A DNA stretch of 40,343 bases from positions 1 to 40,343 of the forward strand of contig CAYJFM010000021.1 in assembly GCA_964369805.1 (NCBI GenBank), written 5' to 3'. The stretch's first letter is position 1, and every line of letters starts with the position of its first letter. The stretch comes from CAYJHC01 sp964369805 (GTDB taxonomy: Bacteria; Bacillota; Clostridia; Peptostreptococcales; Anaerovoracaceae). This document shows positions 24,600 to 33,162 of this stretch, in pieces. Made by a program: the position numbers and the translations under genes. The notes under the pieces were generated by a model. It was not told the origin of the DNA. It did no database searches and worked only from the letters and a program-made list of their open reading frames with translations.

Positions 24600-24670
24600 C
24601 CCCTTTTGATAACCTATAAAAGTACGCATTTTAAATACAGAATAATTTATCAATTTAGGAGATATAAATA

Positions 24671-26038
24671 ATGAAACAGATTAAGTCAAATGATTTTCTA
24701 GAAGGCCCTATCCTTCCTACCCTCATGCGCTTTGGAATACCTGTCCTCTTAGCACTTGTGCTACAAGCTTTATATGGAGCTGTAGACTTATGGGTAGTAG
24801 GTAGGTTTGCAGAAAATCCAGATGTATCTGCAGTGGCTATTGGCGCTCAAACTCTAAATATAATGGTAGCAACAATTACCGGTCTATCTATGGGCGCCAT
24901 GGCTCAACTAGCTGCAAAAATAGGTGAAAAAGATTTAAAGGCTGCTGCTGATACTATTGGTACTTCAATCTGGATTTTTACTATTATAGGTATATGTGCA
25001 TCTTTGTTTCTCTATTTTGTGGCACCTACTTTAGTTTCAGTAATGCACACTCCAGATGAGGCTGTAGATAAAACCATTGGTTATATCAGAATTTGCGGAC
25101 TTGGTACAGTCTTTATTACAGCATATAATGTAATTTCTGCCATTTTTAGAGGTATGGGAAATTCAAAGCTCCCCCTTCTTTTTGTGGGTATTGCGGCAAT
25201 AATTAATATAATCTTAGACTTAATTTTTGTAATTAGCTTTAATATGGGTGCAGAAGGCGCTGCACTTGCCACAGTAATTTCTCAGTCGATAAGTGTTATT
25301 ATTGCTGTAGCAGTAATTAAATTAAAAGGGCTTCCTTTCTCCTTTGGCAAGGGTAACCTTAAGCTTTCAAGGCAGCTTTCTAAAGGAATTTTCATATTAG
25401 GAATTCCAATTGCAGTTGAGTCCTTTTTAAATGAAATTTCTTATCTCGTTATTATTGGCTTTGTAAACACCCTAGGTCTTATCGCTTCCGCTGGTGTTGG
25501 TGTGGCTGAGAGATTAGTATTATTTCTTTTACTAATCCCTACTACATTTATTTCTGCTATTTCAGCCTTTGTTGCACAAAACATTGGAGCTGGTAATATT
25601 CAGCGGGCTAAGAAGGCCTTGTGGCTTGGAATGGGTGTAGCAACAATTTTAGGAGCCTCCGTTTTTTTCGTAGCCTTCTTCCAAGGAGATACAATTTCTT
25701 CCTTTTTCACAAAAGATCCGCAGGTTATTGCAGCGTCAGCGAGTTTTCTTAAGGCTACTGCCATTGAATGCTTGTTACTTGCACTTGCCTTCTGTATAAT
25801 TGGATACTTCATTGGTACAGGAAGAACTACATTTGTACTGATACAAGGAATAATAGCAAACTTTTTAGTAAAAATTGCCTATGCATATTATGCAACAACA
25901 CAAGAAAACCCAAGTTTATTCAACATTGGGCTTTCAACTGCAATAGCTGCAGGTACTTTATTAATTACTTCTTTAATATATTATTATATCGTTCGAAACA
26001 AAGAGCCAATCCTCGATAAAATCGAAATAGCTCATTAG
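24671..26038 (+). CDS. MATE family efflux transporter (copy 2)
   Basis: This 455-residue, 12-helix membrane transporter is a paralogue of the MATE protein at 14537-15886. It has the same opening (EGPILPTLMRFGIPVLLALV), the FRGMGNSKLP loop and the SAFVAQNIGAG motif. It probably exports an organic cation or toxic metabolite by Na+ or H+ antiport; the substrate is not visible from sequence. An AGGAG ribosome site lies before the ATG. Its leader contains the hairpin at 24558-24599, which suggests control by premature termination. Its own terminator overlaps the 3' end of the convergent EamA gene. Confidence 0.9.
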   Translation: MKQIKSNDFLEGPILPTLMRFGIPVLLALVLQALYGAVDLWVVGRFAENPDVSAVAIGAQTLNIMVATITGLSMGAMAQLAAKIGEKDLKAAADTIGTSIWIFTIIGICASLFLYFVAPTLVSVMHTPDEAVDKTIGYIRICGLGTVFITAYNVISAIFRGMGNSKLPLLFVGIAAIINIILDLIFVISFNMGAEGAALATVISQSISVIIAVAVIKLKGLPFSFGKGNLKLSRQLSKGIFILGIPIAVESFLNEISYLVIIGFVNTLGLIASAGVGVAERLVLFLLLIPTTFISAISAFVAQNIGAGNIQRAKKALWLGMGVATILGASVFFVAFFQGDTISSFFTKDPQVIAASASFLKATAIECLLLALAFCIIGYFIGTGRTTFVLIQGIIANFLVKIAYAYYATTQENPSLFNIGLSTAIAAGTLLITSLIYYYIVRNKEPILDKIEIAH

Positions 26039-26048
26039 ATTTACACTA

Positions 26049-26951
26049 CTAAGACCCACCTTCAAGGCTCGGGTCTTTTTTCTTGGAAGGTAAATTTGAA
26101 ATCAATACTGCAACCATAATTAAAGCACCCCCAAGCATCATATTTGTAGTTAAAATATCCCCTACAAGTATATAGCCAAAGATTACAGCAATAAGAGGCT
26201 CCACAGTATTAATAATAGCAGCATTTCCAGCGCCTATTAGCTTAACACCTATTGCATTAAGAAGTATAGCTGCAAAGGCACATACTGTTGATAAGAAAAG
26301 CATATACCCAAACTGTTCCATATTCGATACCATTACAGGTTGCCCTGAAAGCAAGCATCTAACTAGGTTAAACACCGCTGATGCCGCAAGTATATAGCCC
26401 GAAACCACAAATGAATTTGTTTTCTTAATTGCAGGTGCAGCAAGTCCAAATATATAAAATACATAGGAGATAGCTGTTCCTAATGCAAAAAAGATTCCTA
26501 TAATATTTCCTGACATGTCCGGTGACCAAACCACAAAAATCATCCCTATAGTAGATAGAACAACTGCCATAATCTTTACAATCCTAACTGGTTCTATTTT
26601 CCTTATCATTTCAATAGCAACAATCATTGCAGGAAATGTAAAGGACACTATGGTCGCAAGTGAACCTGAAATATAGTCAAAAGCAAAGTAGAGTGTTGTT
26701 GCTATTCCAATATATGCAATACAAACAACTATCATTGGTTTAATGGCTTCCTTCTCAAGTTTAAAAGAAAACTTCTTTATCCCAATATAAATCCATACCA
26801 GTACAGCTGAATAAAAAAACTTACTAAACAGAAGAGTCTCCGTTTCAACACCTGCCTCAAAGGACAAAAATGATATTGATGGAAGAAGACCATACCCAAT
26901 AGTAGTTCCAAAAACACAAAGAGTTCCAATAACTTTCATTTTACTATTCAT
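26049..26951 (-). CDS. EamA/DMT family transporter
   Basis: This membrane protein of about 300 residues has ten hydrophobic helices arranged as two EamA repeats, the drug/metabolite transporter plan. The second repeat shows the typical NTVEPLIAVIFGYILVGD segment. I prefer the ATG at 26951 over the TTG at 26960; both are weakly supported because only a GGAA lies nearby. It is the last gene of the long minus-strand series. Its final codons form the terminator of the opposite MATE gene. Members export amino acids, purines or other metabolites; the substrate is unknown. Confidence 0.85.
   Translation of the reverse strand: MNSKMKVIGTLCVFGTTIGYGLLPSISFLSFEAGVETETLLFSKFFYSAVLVWIYIGIKKFSFKLEKEAIKPMIVVCIAYIGIATTLYFAFDYISGSLATIVSFTFPAMIVAIEMIRKIEPVRIVKIMAVVLSTIGMIFVVWSPDMSGNIIGIFFALGTAISYVFYIFGLAAPAIKKTNSFVVSGYILAASAVFNLVRCLLSGQPVMVSNMEQFGYMLFLSTVCAFAAILLNAIGVKLIGAGNAAIINTVEPLIAVIFGYILVGDILTTNMMLGGALIMVAVLISNLPSKKKDPSLEGGS
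26051..26077 (+). terminator. Terminator of the second MATE gene, inside the 3' end of the convergent EamA gene
   Basis: AAGACCC and GGGTCTT pair around a loop that can fold further (CCTT/AAGG) and are followed by TTTTTTC on the plus strand. The same bases encode the last residues of the EamA protein (DPSLEGGS) on the minus strand. Confidence 0.75.
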
Positions 26952-27002
26952 AAGTTCCAACTTTCTAAATAAAATATATTTTGATAACCCCTTATATAAT
27001 CT

Positions 27003-27344
27003 TTAGCCTGGTGGCCAAATCATTTTTCTTTTACCTAAAATATGAAAATGTATATGACCTACTGTTTGATTTCCATCCTCTCCACAATTTATAACTACTC
27101 TATAGCCATTTTCAAGTCCTAATTCCTTTGCTATCACTTTAATTTTTCCCATTAAGTGACCCATTAATTGCTCATGTCCATCTTCAATTTGATCAACAGA
27201 TGCAATATGTGTTTTAGGTATAACTAAAACATGTACTGGTGCTTGAGGTTCTAAATCATGAAAAGCTAAAATCTTTTCATCTTCATAAACCTTATTGCTT
27301 GGAATAGCACCATCTGCTATTTTGCAAAATATACAGTCGCTCAT
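27003..27344 (-). CDS. HIT family nucleotide-binding protein (Hint-type)
   Basis: This 113-residue protein has the histidine triad His97-x-His99-x-His101 (GHIHFHILG) that gives the family its name, and an N-terminal CxxC pair (Cys4, Cys7). Hint-type members hydrolyse purine nucleoside phosphoramidates and adenylates such as AMP-lysine. Its start codon overlaps the stop of mtaB by one base (TAATG), indicating coupled translation. Confidence 0.9.
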   Translation of the reverse strand: MSDCIFCKIADGAIPSNKVYEDEKILAFHDLEPQAPVHVLVIPKTHIASVDQIEDGHEQLMGHLMGKIKVIAKELGLENGYRVVINCGEDGNQTVGHIHFHILGKRKMIWPPG

Positions 27345-28669
27345 TACAATTCTCCCTTCACTCCATCTTTATAGATATCATTAACAGTAATATTTATAAG
27401 TTTTCCAAGTAGGTTCTCACCCGCTTGGCTACTTACATAAGCTTTAACATAATTTCTAGTATACCCTTCAAATAGTCCTGTTTCTTCATTTTCTGTTTCA
27501 ATTAAGACTTCTGCTACTCTTCCAATCAGAAGACTATTAAACTTTTCTGCTGTCTTTTCAGAAGCAAGTATTAATTCCTCACTTCTTTCCGTTTTTATTT
27601 TTTCATCTATCTGGTCTTTTCTATCCGCCGCTGGAGTACCATCCCTCTTTGAGTATTTAAAAACATGTGTTCTGCAAAGCAGGCTTTCTTTCATAACCTG
27701 AAGTGAATCCTTAAAATCTTCACTTGTTTCTCCAGGAAACCCAACAATTATATCAGCAGATATTCCAAAAGTAGGGTCCTTTTGCCTAAGAGCCTTTACA
27801 ATATCAAGATAATCACTTGATAAATATGAACGGTTCATCTCCTTAAGTACATTATCACTACCGCTTTGCATAGAAAGGTGAAAACTATTACACAGTCTCT
27901 TATACTTAAGCAGATTTTCCACCTGATGCTTGTTAACTACAGTTGGTTCCAAAGAGCTAAATCTAACTCTAAACTCCCCAGGTATTAATTCAATTTTTTC
28001 TAGCAAATCTTCAATAGGAAGCCTAGAAACATAATCATCCTCTTTAAGGCCTTCCATTCCATATAAGGCAGTATTAATCCCCGTTAGAATCAGCTCCTTA
28101 TATCCAGCCTCAACCAAAGAGGCCACTTCTTCAATGATGTTATCAATTTTCCTGCTACGAATCGGCCCCCTTGCATAAGGAATAATACAATAAGAGCAGA
28201 ACCTATTACATCCTTCCTGAATTTTCACATAGGCTCTAGATCTTGACTCAAGAGCTCTGGTAACCCCCAACTCCTGAAATTCATATTGGGCTGAAATAGC
28301 TTTCACCTCTTCCGAGATTAGAAGGCCTTCCATTAAATCTACAACCTTATCCTTGTCAACATTTCCAAGAACAAGATCCACTTCATCAATTTCCCTAACT
28401 TCATCAGGCTTTATTTGAGAGTAGCACCCAATTACAGCTACTACACAGTTAGGATTATTTTTCTTTGCCCTTCTCATAAGTTGCCTAGATTTTCTATCCG
28501 CCATATTTGTAACAGTACATGTGTTTATTACAACACCATCTATTAGATCAGAGGATACGGGAACATCTTCATGTCCCCTGTCCTGAAATTTTTCCTTGAT
28601 TGCTTCAGTTTCGTATTGATTAACTTTGCACCCCAATGTATAGAATGCTATTTTTAAAGGTTTAGTCAT
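27344..28669 (-). CDS. mtaB: tRNA (t6A37) methylthiotransferase MtaB
   Basis: This 441-residue radical-SAM methylthiotransferase converts t6A37 to ms2t6A in tRNAs reading ANN codons. The N-terminal UPF0004 domain binds one [4Fe-4S] cluster through Cys14 (LGCKVNQYE), Cys51 (NTCTVT) and Cys82 (GCYSQ). The radical-SAM cluster is Cys154-x3-Cys158-x2-Cys161 (CNRFCSYC). A C-terminal TRAM-like region follows. The opening TLGCKVNQYET is typical of MtaB rather than MiaB or RimO. It overlaps the upstream CNNM gene by 8 bases and the HIT gene by one base. Confidence 0.93.
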   Translation of the reverse strand: MTKPLKIAFYTLGCKVNQYETEAIKEKFQDRGHEDVPVSSDLIDGVVINTCTVTNMADRKSRQLMRRAKKNNPNCVVAVIGCYSQIKPDEVREIDEVDLVLGNVDKDKVVDLMEGLLISEEVKAISAQYEFQELGVTRALESRSRAYVKIQEGCNRFCSYCIIPYARGPIRSRKIDNIIEEVASLVEAGYKELILTGINTALYGMEGLKEDDYVSRLPIEDLLEKIELIPGEFRVRFSSLEPTVVNKHQVENLLKYKRLCNSFHLSMQSGSDNVLKEMNRSYLSSDYLDIVKALRQKDPTFGISADIIVGFPGETSEDFKDSLQVMKESLLCRTHVFKYSKRDGTPAADRKDQIDEKIKTERSEELILASEKTAEKFNSLLIGRVAEVLIETENEETGLFEGYTRNYVKAYVSSQAGENLLGKLINITVNDIYKDGVKGEL

Positions 28670-30071
28670 CTAGTTTTTCCTTATCCGCCCTATCTTTTTT
28701 CTTGATGCTTAACTTTTCCTTTTCAGTTTTCTCACTTCCCTGATTTCCATCATCAAGAATTCTTAAAGTTATTTTTTCTATTCTTCTGTCTTTTACTGAC
28801 TGAATATTAAAAATAAGGTTTTCAAATTTTATTTCCCACTTATCCTTATTCCCTTCATCTGGAATTTCTTCAAGGATGTCAATAATAAATCCTCCAATAG
28901 TCTCACTTGACTCTGAAGTGATCTTTAGACCTGTGGCTTCATTGAAGTCATCAATGTCTATATTACCTTCAAAGGTGTACATATTAGGACTTACCTGTGT
29001 TATTCCAAGCTCTTCATCATCAAACTCGTCATCAATATCACCAAAAATTTCTTCAATAATATCTTCCATGGTTACAATTCCACTGAAACCACCGTATTCG
29101 TCAATTAGCACAGCAATTTGTTGCCTTGTCTTTTGTAACTCATAAAATAGAGAATCTACTTTTTTACCATCAGGAACAAACAGAGGCTTTCTTAAGATTT
29201 CATGAATTGACACATTTTCAAAGCCAACTTCTCTAGCCTTAATGATGTAGTCTTTAACATTTAAAACACCTATAATATTATCATTATCATCATCGTATAC
29301 TGGAATTCTTGTGAACTTAAGTTCCATTAGTTGGTCCAAATATTCGCTAGTTGGGTCATTAATATCAATAGTAAATACTTCAGTCCTTGGAGTCATAATT
29401 TCATAGGCTAGTGTATCATCAAATTGAAATACGCTATCAATCATTTTCTTTCCTTCTTTTTTTAGTGCCCCTGCATCTTCTCCAACTTCAAGCATAGATT
29501 TAATTTCTTCTTCAGAAAAAGTTTCCTCGTCAGAGTGCTTATTTTGCCTAGTAATAAAAAGTAAGAACTCTACTGACTTAGCCAGTATAAAGTTGAACGG
29601 AGCAAGGATCCTAGCCATCACTAAAATAAATCCTATTACACCCATAGATATTTTTTCTGCATGTTGAAAAGCAACTCGTTTCGGATAAAGCTCACCAAAC
29701 ACTAATGTAAAGTATGAAAGTGCAATTGTAATAAGCACAACCGAAATTTCTTCTACATTTGGAATATTATATGGTTCTAAGATAGCTGACAAATCATCGG
29801 CTATACCAACTGCTGCAGATGCAGACGCCAAGAACCCTGCAAGGGTAATTGCTACCTGTATTGTTGATAGCACCTTAGTAGGTTCCTCTAATACTTCCAC
29901 TATTTTCTTTGCGCTTGAGCTTCCCTCTTGTGAGTAAAGTCGCATCTTAGATTTACTAGATGATACTATTGCCATTTCAGAGGCTGCAAAAAATGCGTTA
30001 ATAACTGTCAAAACTAGAATTATTCCTAGCTGAATTAAAATACTGCTTCCCGTGTCGGGTATCTGGTCCAT
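28662..30071 (-). CDS. CNNM/CorC-type membrane protein with CBS domains (hemolysin family)
   Basis: This 469-residue protein has an N-terminal CNNM (DUF21) membrane domain with about four helices (INAFFAASEMAIVSSSKS). A pair of CBS domains lies at about 215-340, including the MTPRTEVFTID motif. A CorC/HlyC domain follows at about 355-440, and the C-terminus is a highly charged tail of about 30 residues. Relatives are Mg2+ (or Co2+) efflux or resistance proteins; the name hemolysin is historical. AAAGGAT lies 10 bases before the ATG. It overlaps mtaB by 8 bases and is probably in the same transcript. Confidence 0.88.
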   Translation of the reverse strand: MDQIPDTGSSILIQLGIILVLTVINAFFAASEMAIVSSSKSKMRLYSQEGSSSAKKIVEVLEEPTKVLSTIQVAITLAGFLASASAAVGIADDLSAILEPYNIPNVEEISVVLITIALSYFTLVFGELYPKRVAFQHAEKISMGVIGFILVMARILAPFNFILAKSVEFLLFITRQNKHSDEETFSEEEIKSMLEVGEDAGALKKEGKKMIDSVFQFDDTLAYEIMTPRTEVFTIDINDPTSEYLDQLMELKFTRIPVYDDDNDNIIGVLNVKDYIIKAREVGFENVSIHEILRKPLFVPDGKKVDSLFYELQKTRQQIAVLIDEYGGFSGIVTMEDIIEEIFGDIDDEFDDEELGITQVSPNMYTFEGNIDIDDFNEATGLKITSESSETIGGFIIDILEEIPDEGNKDKWEIKFENLIFNIQSVKDRRIEKITLRILDDGNQGSEKTEKEKLSIKKKDRADKEKLDD

Positions 30072-30101
30072 GTGTGTGTGATCCTTTCTCTACTTTTAAA
30101 T

Positions 30102-31334
30102 TTACTTATTTAGTTTTTTTCTCATCATAAAGTTTTCGGCAACTTCTTGGTCTACCTTAATCTTTATAATTTGCTGCGGGTGAGGAGCTGATTCTATAGG
30201 TTCAAACTTATCATTCATCATTATTTCTAGTTTTTGCTTGAATTGTTTCCCATAAGGCCCAATAAATTCAACTTCTTCTCCTATTACAACCTTGTTTCTT
30301 TGCTCTACTGTTGCAATCATATTTTCCTTATCAAAGTCCTTAACCATTCCCACAAAAGAATAATTCCTAGTGTACGCACTTGTTAAATAGTTTTGGTCTT
30401 TGTTATTTGGTTTATTAAAATAGAAACCTGTAGTAAACTCCCTGTGGCTTACAGTTTTAATTTCTTCAAACCACCCTTCGTCATACTTATAGTTTTCTTT
30501 ATCCTCATAGTACTTATCAATAGCTGCCCTATATGATCGAACTACTGTTCCTACATAAAATGAGCTTTTCATTCTGCCCTCAATTTTGAATGAATCAATG
30601 CCACCAGCAATAAGCTCAGGTACATGTTCAATAAGACATAGGTCTCTTGAGTTCATAATATATGTTCCCCTCTCATCTTCGAAAACAGGGTACACCTCAT
30701 CAGGCCTTTGTTCCTCAACTAGTGAGTATTTCCATCTACATGGATGTGCACACTCACCCTTATTAGCATCTCTTTCAATCATAAAATTACTAAGAAGGCA
30801 TCTACCTGAATAGGAAATGCACATTGCGCCTTGAACAAAAGCTTCGATTTCCATTTCATCTCCAATTTTATCTTTAATCTCCCTAATATTTTCAAGTGTA
30901 AGTTCTCTTGCTAGCACGATTCTCGAAGCGCCCATTTTTTTCCAAAACAGAGCACTTGCATAGTTTGTAATGTTAGCTTGGGTACTAATATGAATTTCAC
31001 AACCTGGAATTTGCTCTTGTAAAATAGCAAACATTCCTGGGTCTGATACTATAAAGGCATCTATGCCAAGATCTTTTATTCCTTCGATGTAGTCAGTTAC
31101 CATGTTTATATCTTCATTATGAGGAAAAATGTTCATAGCAAGGAAAACTCTTTTTCCCCTTTTATGTGCATATTCAATGCCTTCTATAAGCTTTTCTCTC
31201 GTAAAGTTTCCTGCTCCAGCTCTAAGGCTAAACATCTCTCCACCAAGATATACTGCATCTGCACCATAATCTATAGCTATCTTTAGTTTCTCTAAATCTC
31301 CAGCCGGTGCTAGAAGTTCAATTTTTTTATTCAC
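30102..31334 (-). CDS. trhP: Peptidase U32-family protein, TrhP-like tRNA U34 hydroxylation protein
   Basis: I start at the GTG at 31334, which follows an AAAGGAAG ribosome site and gives the normal N-terminus VNKKIELLAPAGD. The longer frame from 31394 overlaps the upstream methyltransferase. The product is about 410 residues. The U32 signature is visible as EAFVQGAMCISYSGRC, followed by conserved cysteines in KGECAHPCRWKY. In Bacillus, U32 proteins encoded beside the tRNA methyltransferase TrmR make 5-hydroxyuridine at tRNA position 34. Only one U32 gene is present here rather than the Bacillus pair. The order mltG, trmR, trhP is conserved and supports this role. Confidence 0.85.
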   Translation of the reverse strand: MNKKIELLAPAGDLEKLKIAIDYGADAVYLGGEMFSLRAGAGNFTREKLIEGIEYAHKRGKRVFLAMNIFPHNEDINMVTDYIEGIKDLGIDAFIVSDPGMFAILQEQIPGCEIHISTQANITNYASALFWKKMGASRIVLARELTLENIREIKDKIGDEMEIEAFVQGAMCISYSGRCLLSNFMIERDANKGECAHPCRWKYSLVEEQRPDEVYPVFEDERGTYIMNSRDLCLIEHVPELIAGGIDSFKIEGRMKSSFYVGTVVRSYRAAIDKYYEDKENYKYDEGWFEEIKTVSHREFTTGFYFNKPNNKDQNYLTSAYTRNYSFVGMVKDFDKENMIATVEQRNKVVIGEEVEFIGPYGKQFKQKLEIMMNDKFEPIESAPHPQQIIKIKVDQEVAENFMMRKKLNK

Positions 31335-31350
31335 AACTCTTCCTTTCACA

Positions 31351-32019
31351 TTATTTCTTGTCTTTAATAGTACTAATTGAGAGACCATCACCAAGGGCAG
31401 TAATAGTTGTTGTTACATTTTCAATCCCATTAATATATGTTAGAAATTCTCTCATTTTTTTCATACTAGTTCTATGTTTCTTAAATTTGTCATACTTTTC
31501 TGAGACAGTCATCCCTCTCATTAGAATGTTATCACATACTATTAGCCCATCTTGCTTTACCATTGGAATTGTTAAATCCCAAAACTCTCTGTAAAAGCTT
31601 TTAGCCGCATCAATAAAAACTAAATCAAAAGGTTTTTCAATTCCCATTTTATAGTTATACCCAATTTCTTCAAGAATCTCCCTAGCATCCCCAAGCTGTG
31701 CATCAATTCTATGCTCTAGTCCGAATTTACTAATATTTCTTACTGCTGAGTAGTAAACATTATCAAATTTTTCAATAGTAGTAATTTCACACTCTGGCAA
31801 AAGGTTTGCCATATAGATAGACGAATAGCCAACGGCAGTCCCTATTTCGAGAATGCGCCTTGGCTGTTTTTCTTTCAATAACCAGGTTAAAGTGTTTTCC
31901 GTCTCTTTAAGTATAATTGGTATTTTCTTTTCTTCACTTTCTTCCCTCAGCTCCTTTAGCTGTGGGGTAAGAGGAGTGTAAAAACTATTAATATAGTCAA
32001 TTACATCTTTTTCTATCAT
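31351..32019 (-). CDS. trmR: tRNA 5-hydroxyuridine methyltransferase TrmR-like (O-methyltransferase)
   Basis: This 222-residue class I SAM methyltransferase has the motif I loop EIGTAVGYSSIY and the metal and substrate region FIDAAKSFY...VCDNIL of the catechol-O-methyltransferase type. With a U32 gene 16 bases downstream and mltG upstream, it matches the Bacillus yrrL-yrrM-yrrN-yrrO arrangement. In that cluster TrmR methylates 5-hydroxyuridine at the wobble base to 5-methoxyuridine. Function is inferred from this synteny. A TTAGGGAG ribosome site precedes the ATG. Confidence 0.85.
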   Translation of the reverse strand: MIEKDVIDYINSFYTPLTPQLKELREESEEKKIPIILKETENTLTWLLKEKQPRRILEIGTAVGYSSIYMANLLPECEITTIEKFDNVYYSAVRNISKFGLEHRIDAQLGDAREILEEIGYNYKMGIEKPFDLVFIDAAKSFYREFWDLTIPMVKQDGLIVCDNILMRGMTVSEKYDKFKKHRTSMKKMREFLTYINGIENVTTTITALGDGLSISTIKDKK

Positions 32020-32030
32020 TCAAATTCTCC

Positions 32031-33101
32031 CTAAGAATTATAGTAAACATCTACTGCTTCGAGATGCTCTTCATAGGTTTCTGTAAAAACAATGTTTAAA
32101 CTATCCCTTGTCTCTACAACAAAGTACAAGTATTCTGTTTCATCTGGATATAAGGCTGCTTCAATTGACTTTGCTCCTGGAGAACAAATAGGGCCTGGCG
32201 GAAGCCCTGGATTTAATCTAGTGTTATATGGTGAGTCAATCTCAAGGTCACTCGCCGTTGGTTCTTCACCAATTTTTCCAGTAATATAATTTACAGTAGG
32301 GTCACTTCCTAAAGTCATACCAATATCCAGTCTGTTATAAAACACACTAGCAACAGTTGCCCTTTCATCATCAAGCGCAGCCTCTTTTTCAACAATAGAA
32401 GCCATAGTAATGATTTCTAATACTGAATACCCTAGCTGTTCTGCTTGGTCATAGTCTTTATCTGTAAAGTTTTCATCAAAGCTTTTTAACATTGCATTAA
32501 TTACTACTTCAGCATCTGTATCCTTTGCAAAGTTGTATGTATTTGGATAAAGAAATCCTTCTAGCCTATATTCGTTTTCCTCTGGAATTTGATCCATAAA
32601 TCTAAAATCATAGTTTCCATTTTTTTCTGCTTCTAGAAACTCTTCTGTAGTAGTTATTCCTGCAGCATCAAATTCTTCAGCAATTTGTAAAACCGTCATC
32701 CCTTCAATTATTGTTACAGGAATTCCTTTTATATCACCTGTTGTCAAAGTCTCAATAATCAGTCCAACTGACATGGAGGGAGACAAGCTATAACTTCCTG
32801 CCTTCATATCATCTCCCGCACCTTTTAGCCTTGAGTATACTTTAAAACTAAATGCAGATTTTATTATCCCTTCATCTTCCAGTTGCTCAGCAATTACGCT
32901 AGAGCCCGATCCCATTGGAATAGTTACATTGTAGTATTCTTTATTATCTGTATCTTTTGCAGCACCAAGCACTGTAATCCCAACTGCTCCAATTAAAATA
33001 ACAAGAGCAATAAAAAATATAATAATAACTGGTTTCCCCAATTTACCTTTTCTTTTCTTATTTCTCTTATTCGTCTTTATAACCTTTGTCTCTTCTGTCA
33101 T
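32031..33101 (-). CDS. mltG: Endolytic transglycosylase MltG (YceG-like)
   Basis: This 356-residue protein has a basic cytoplasmic tail, one membrane helix at about residues 27-49 and an extracellular YceG domain. MltG cleaves nascent glycan strands and is thought to end peptidoglycan polymerisation. The catalytic Glu lies in the ASIVEKEAAL motif, with the conserved YNRL and LGSDPTVNY motifs after it. AAGGAT precedes the ATG. A short GC-rich hairpin separates it from efp. Confidence 0.93.
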   Translation of the reverse strand: MTEETKVIKTNKRNKKRKGKLGKPVIIIFFIALVILIGAVGITVLGAAKDTDNKEYYNVTIPMGSGSSVIAEQLEDEGIIKSAFSFKVYSRLKGAGDDMKAGSYSLSPSMSVGLIIETLTTGDIKGIPVTIIEGMTVLQIAEEFDAAGITTTEEFLEAEKNGNYDFRFMDQIPEENEYRLEGFLYPNTYNFAKDTDAEVVINAMLKSFDENFTDKDYDQAEQLGYSVLEIITMASIVEKEAALDDERATVASVFYNRLDIGMTLGSDPTVNYITGKIGEEPTASDLEIDSPYNTRLNPGLPPGPICSPGAKSIEAALYPDETEYLYFVVETRDSLNIVFTETYEEHLEAVDVYYNS

Positions 33102-33130
33102 ATTCTATCCTTGTAAACTATTTTTTTAAA

Positions 33131-33148
33131 GGGCGTATTTCTACGCCC
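33131..33148 (-). terminator. Small GC hairpin between efp and mltG
   Basis: GGGCGTA and TACGCCC pair around a GAAA tetraloop (minus strand). The downstream run is only TTT followed by A residues, so termination is probably weak. The mltG ATG is about 30 bases away, so it lies inside the operon and may instead protect or stop mRNA ends. Confidence 0.5.
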
Positions 33149-33162
33149 CTATTATTTAATAT

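Larger units (their letters stand above)
24293..24670. other. Divergent intergenic region (378 bases) between the redox operon and a MATE gene
   Basis: It holds the promoter of the redox operon (-), a palindrome at 24395-24412, and a plus-strand terminator-like hairpin at 24558-24599 in the MATE leader. A possible plus-strand -35 TTGATA at 24606-24611 lies after the hairpin, with a poorly placed TTTAAA or TTAAAT as -10. No coding region was recognised. Confidence 0.5.
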
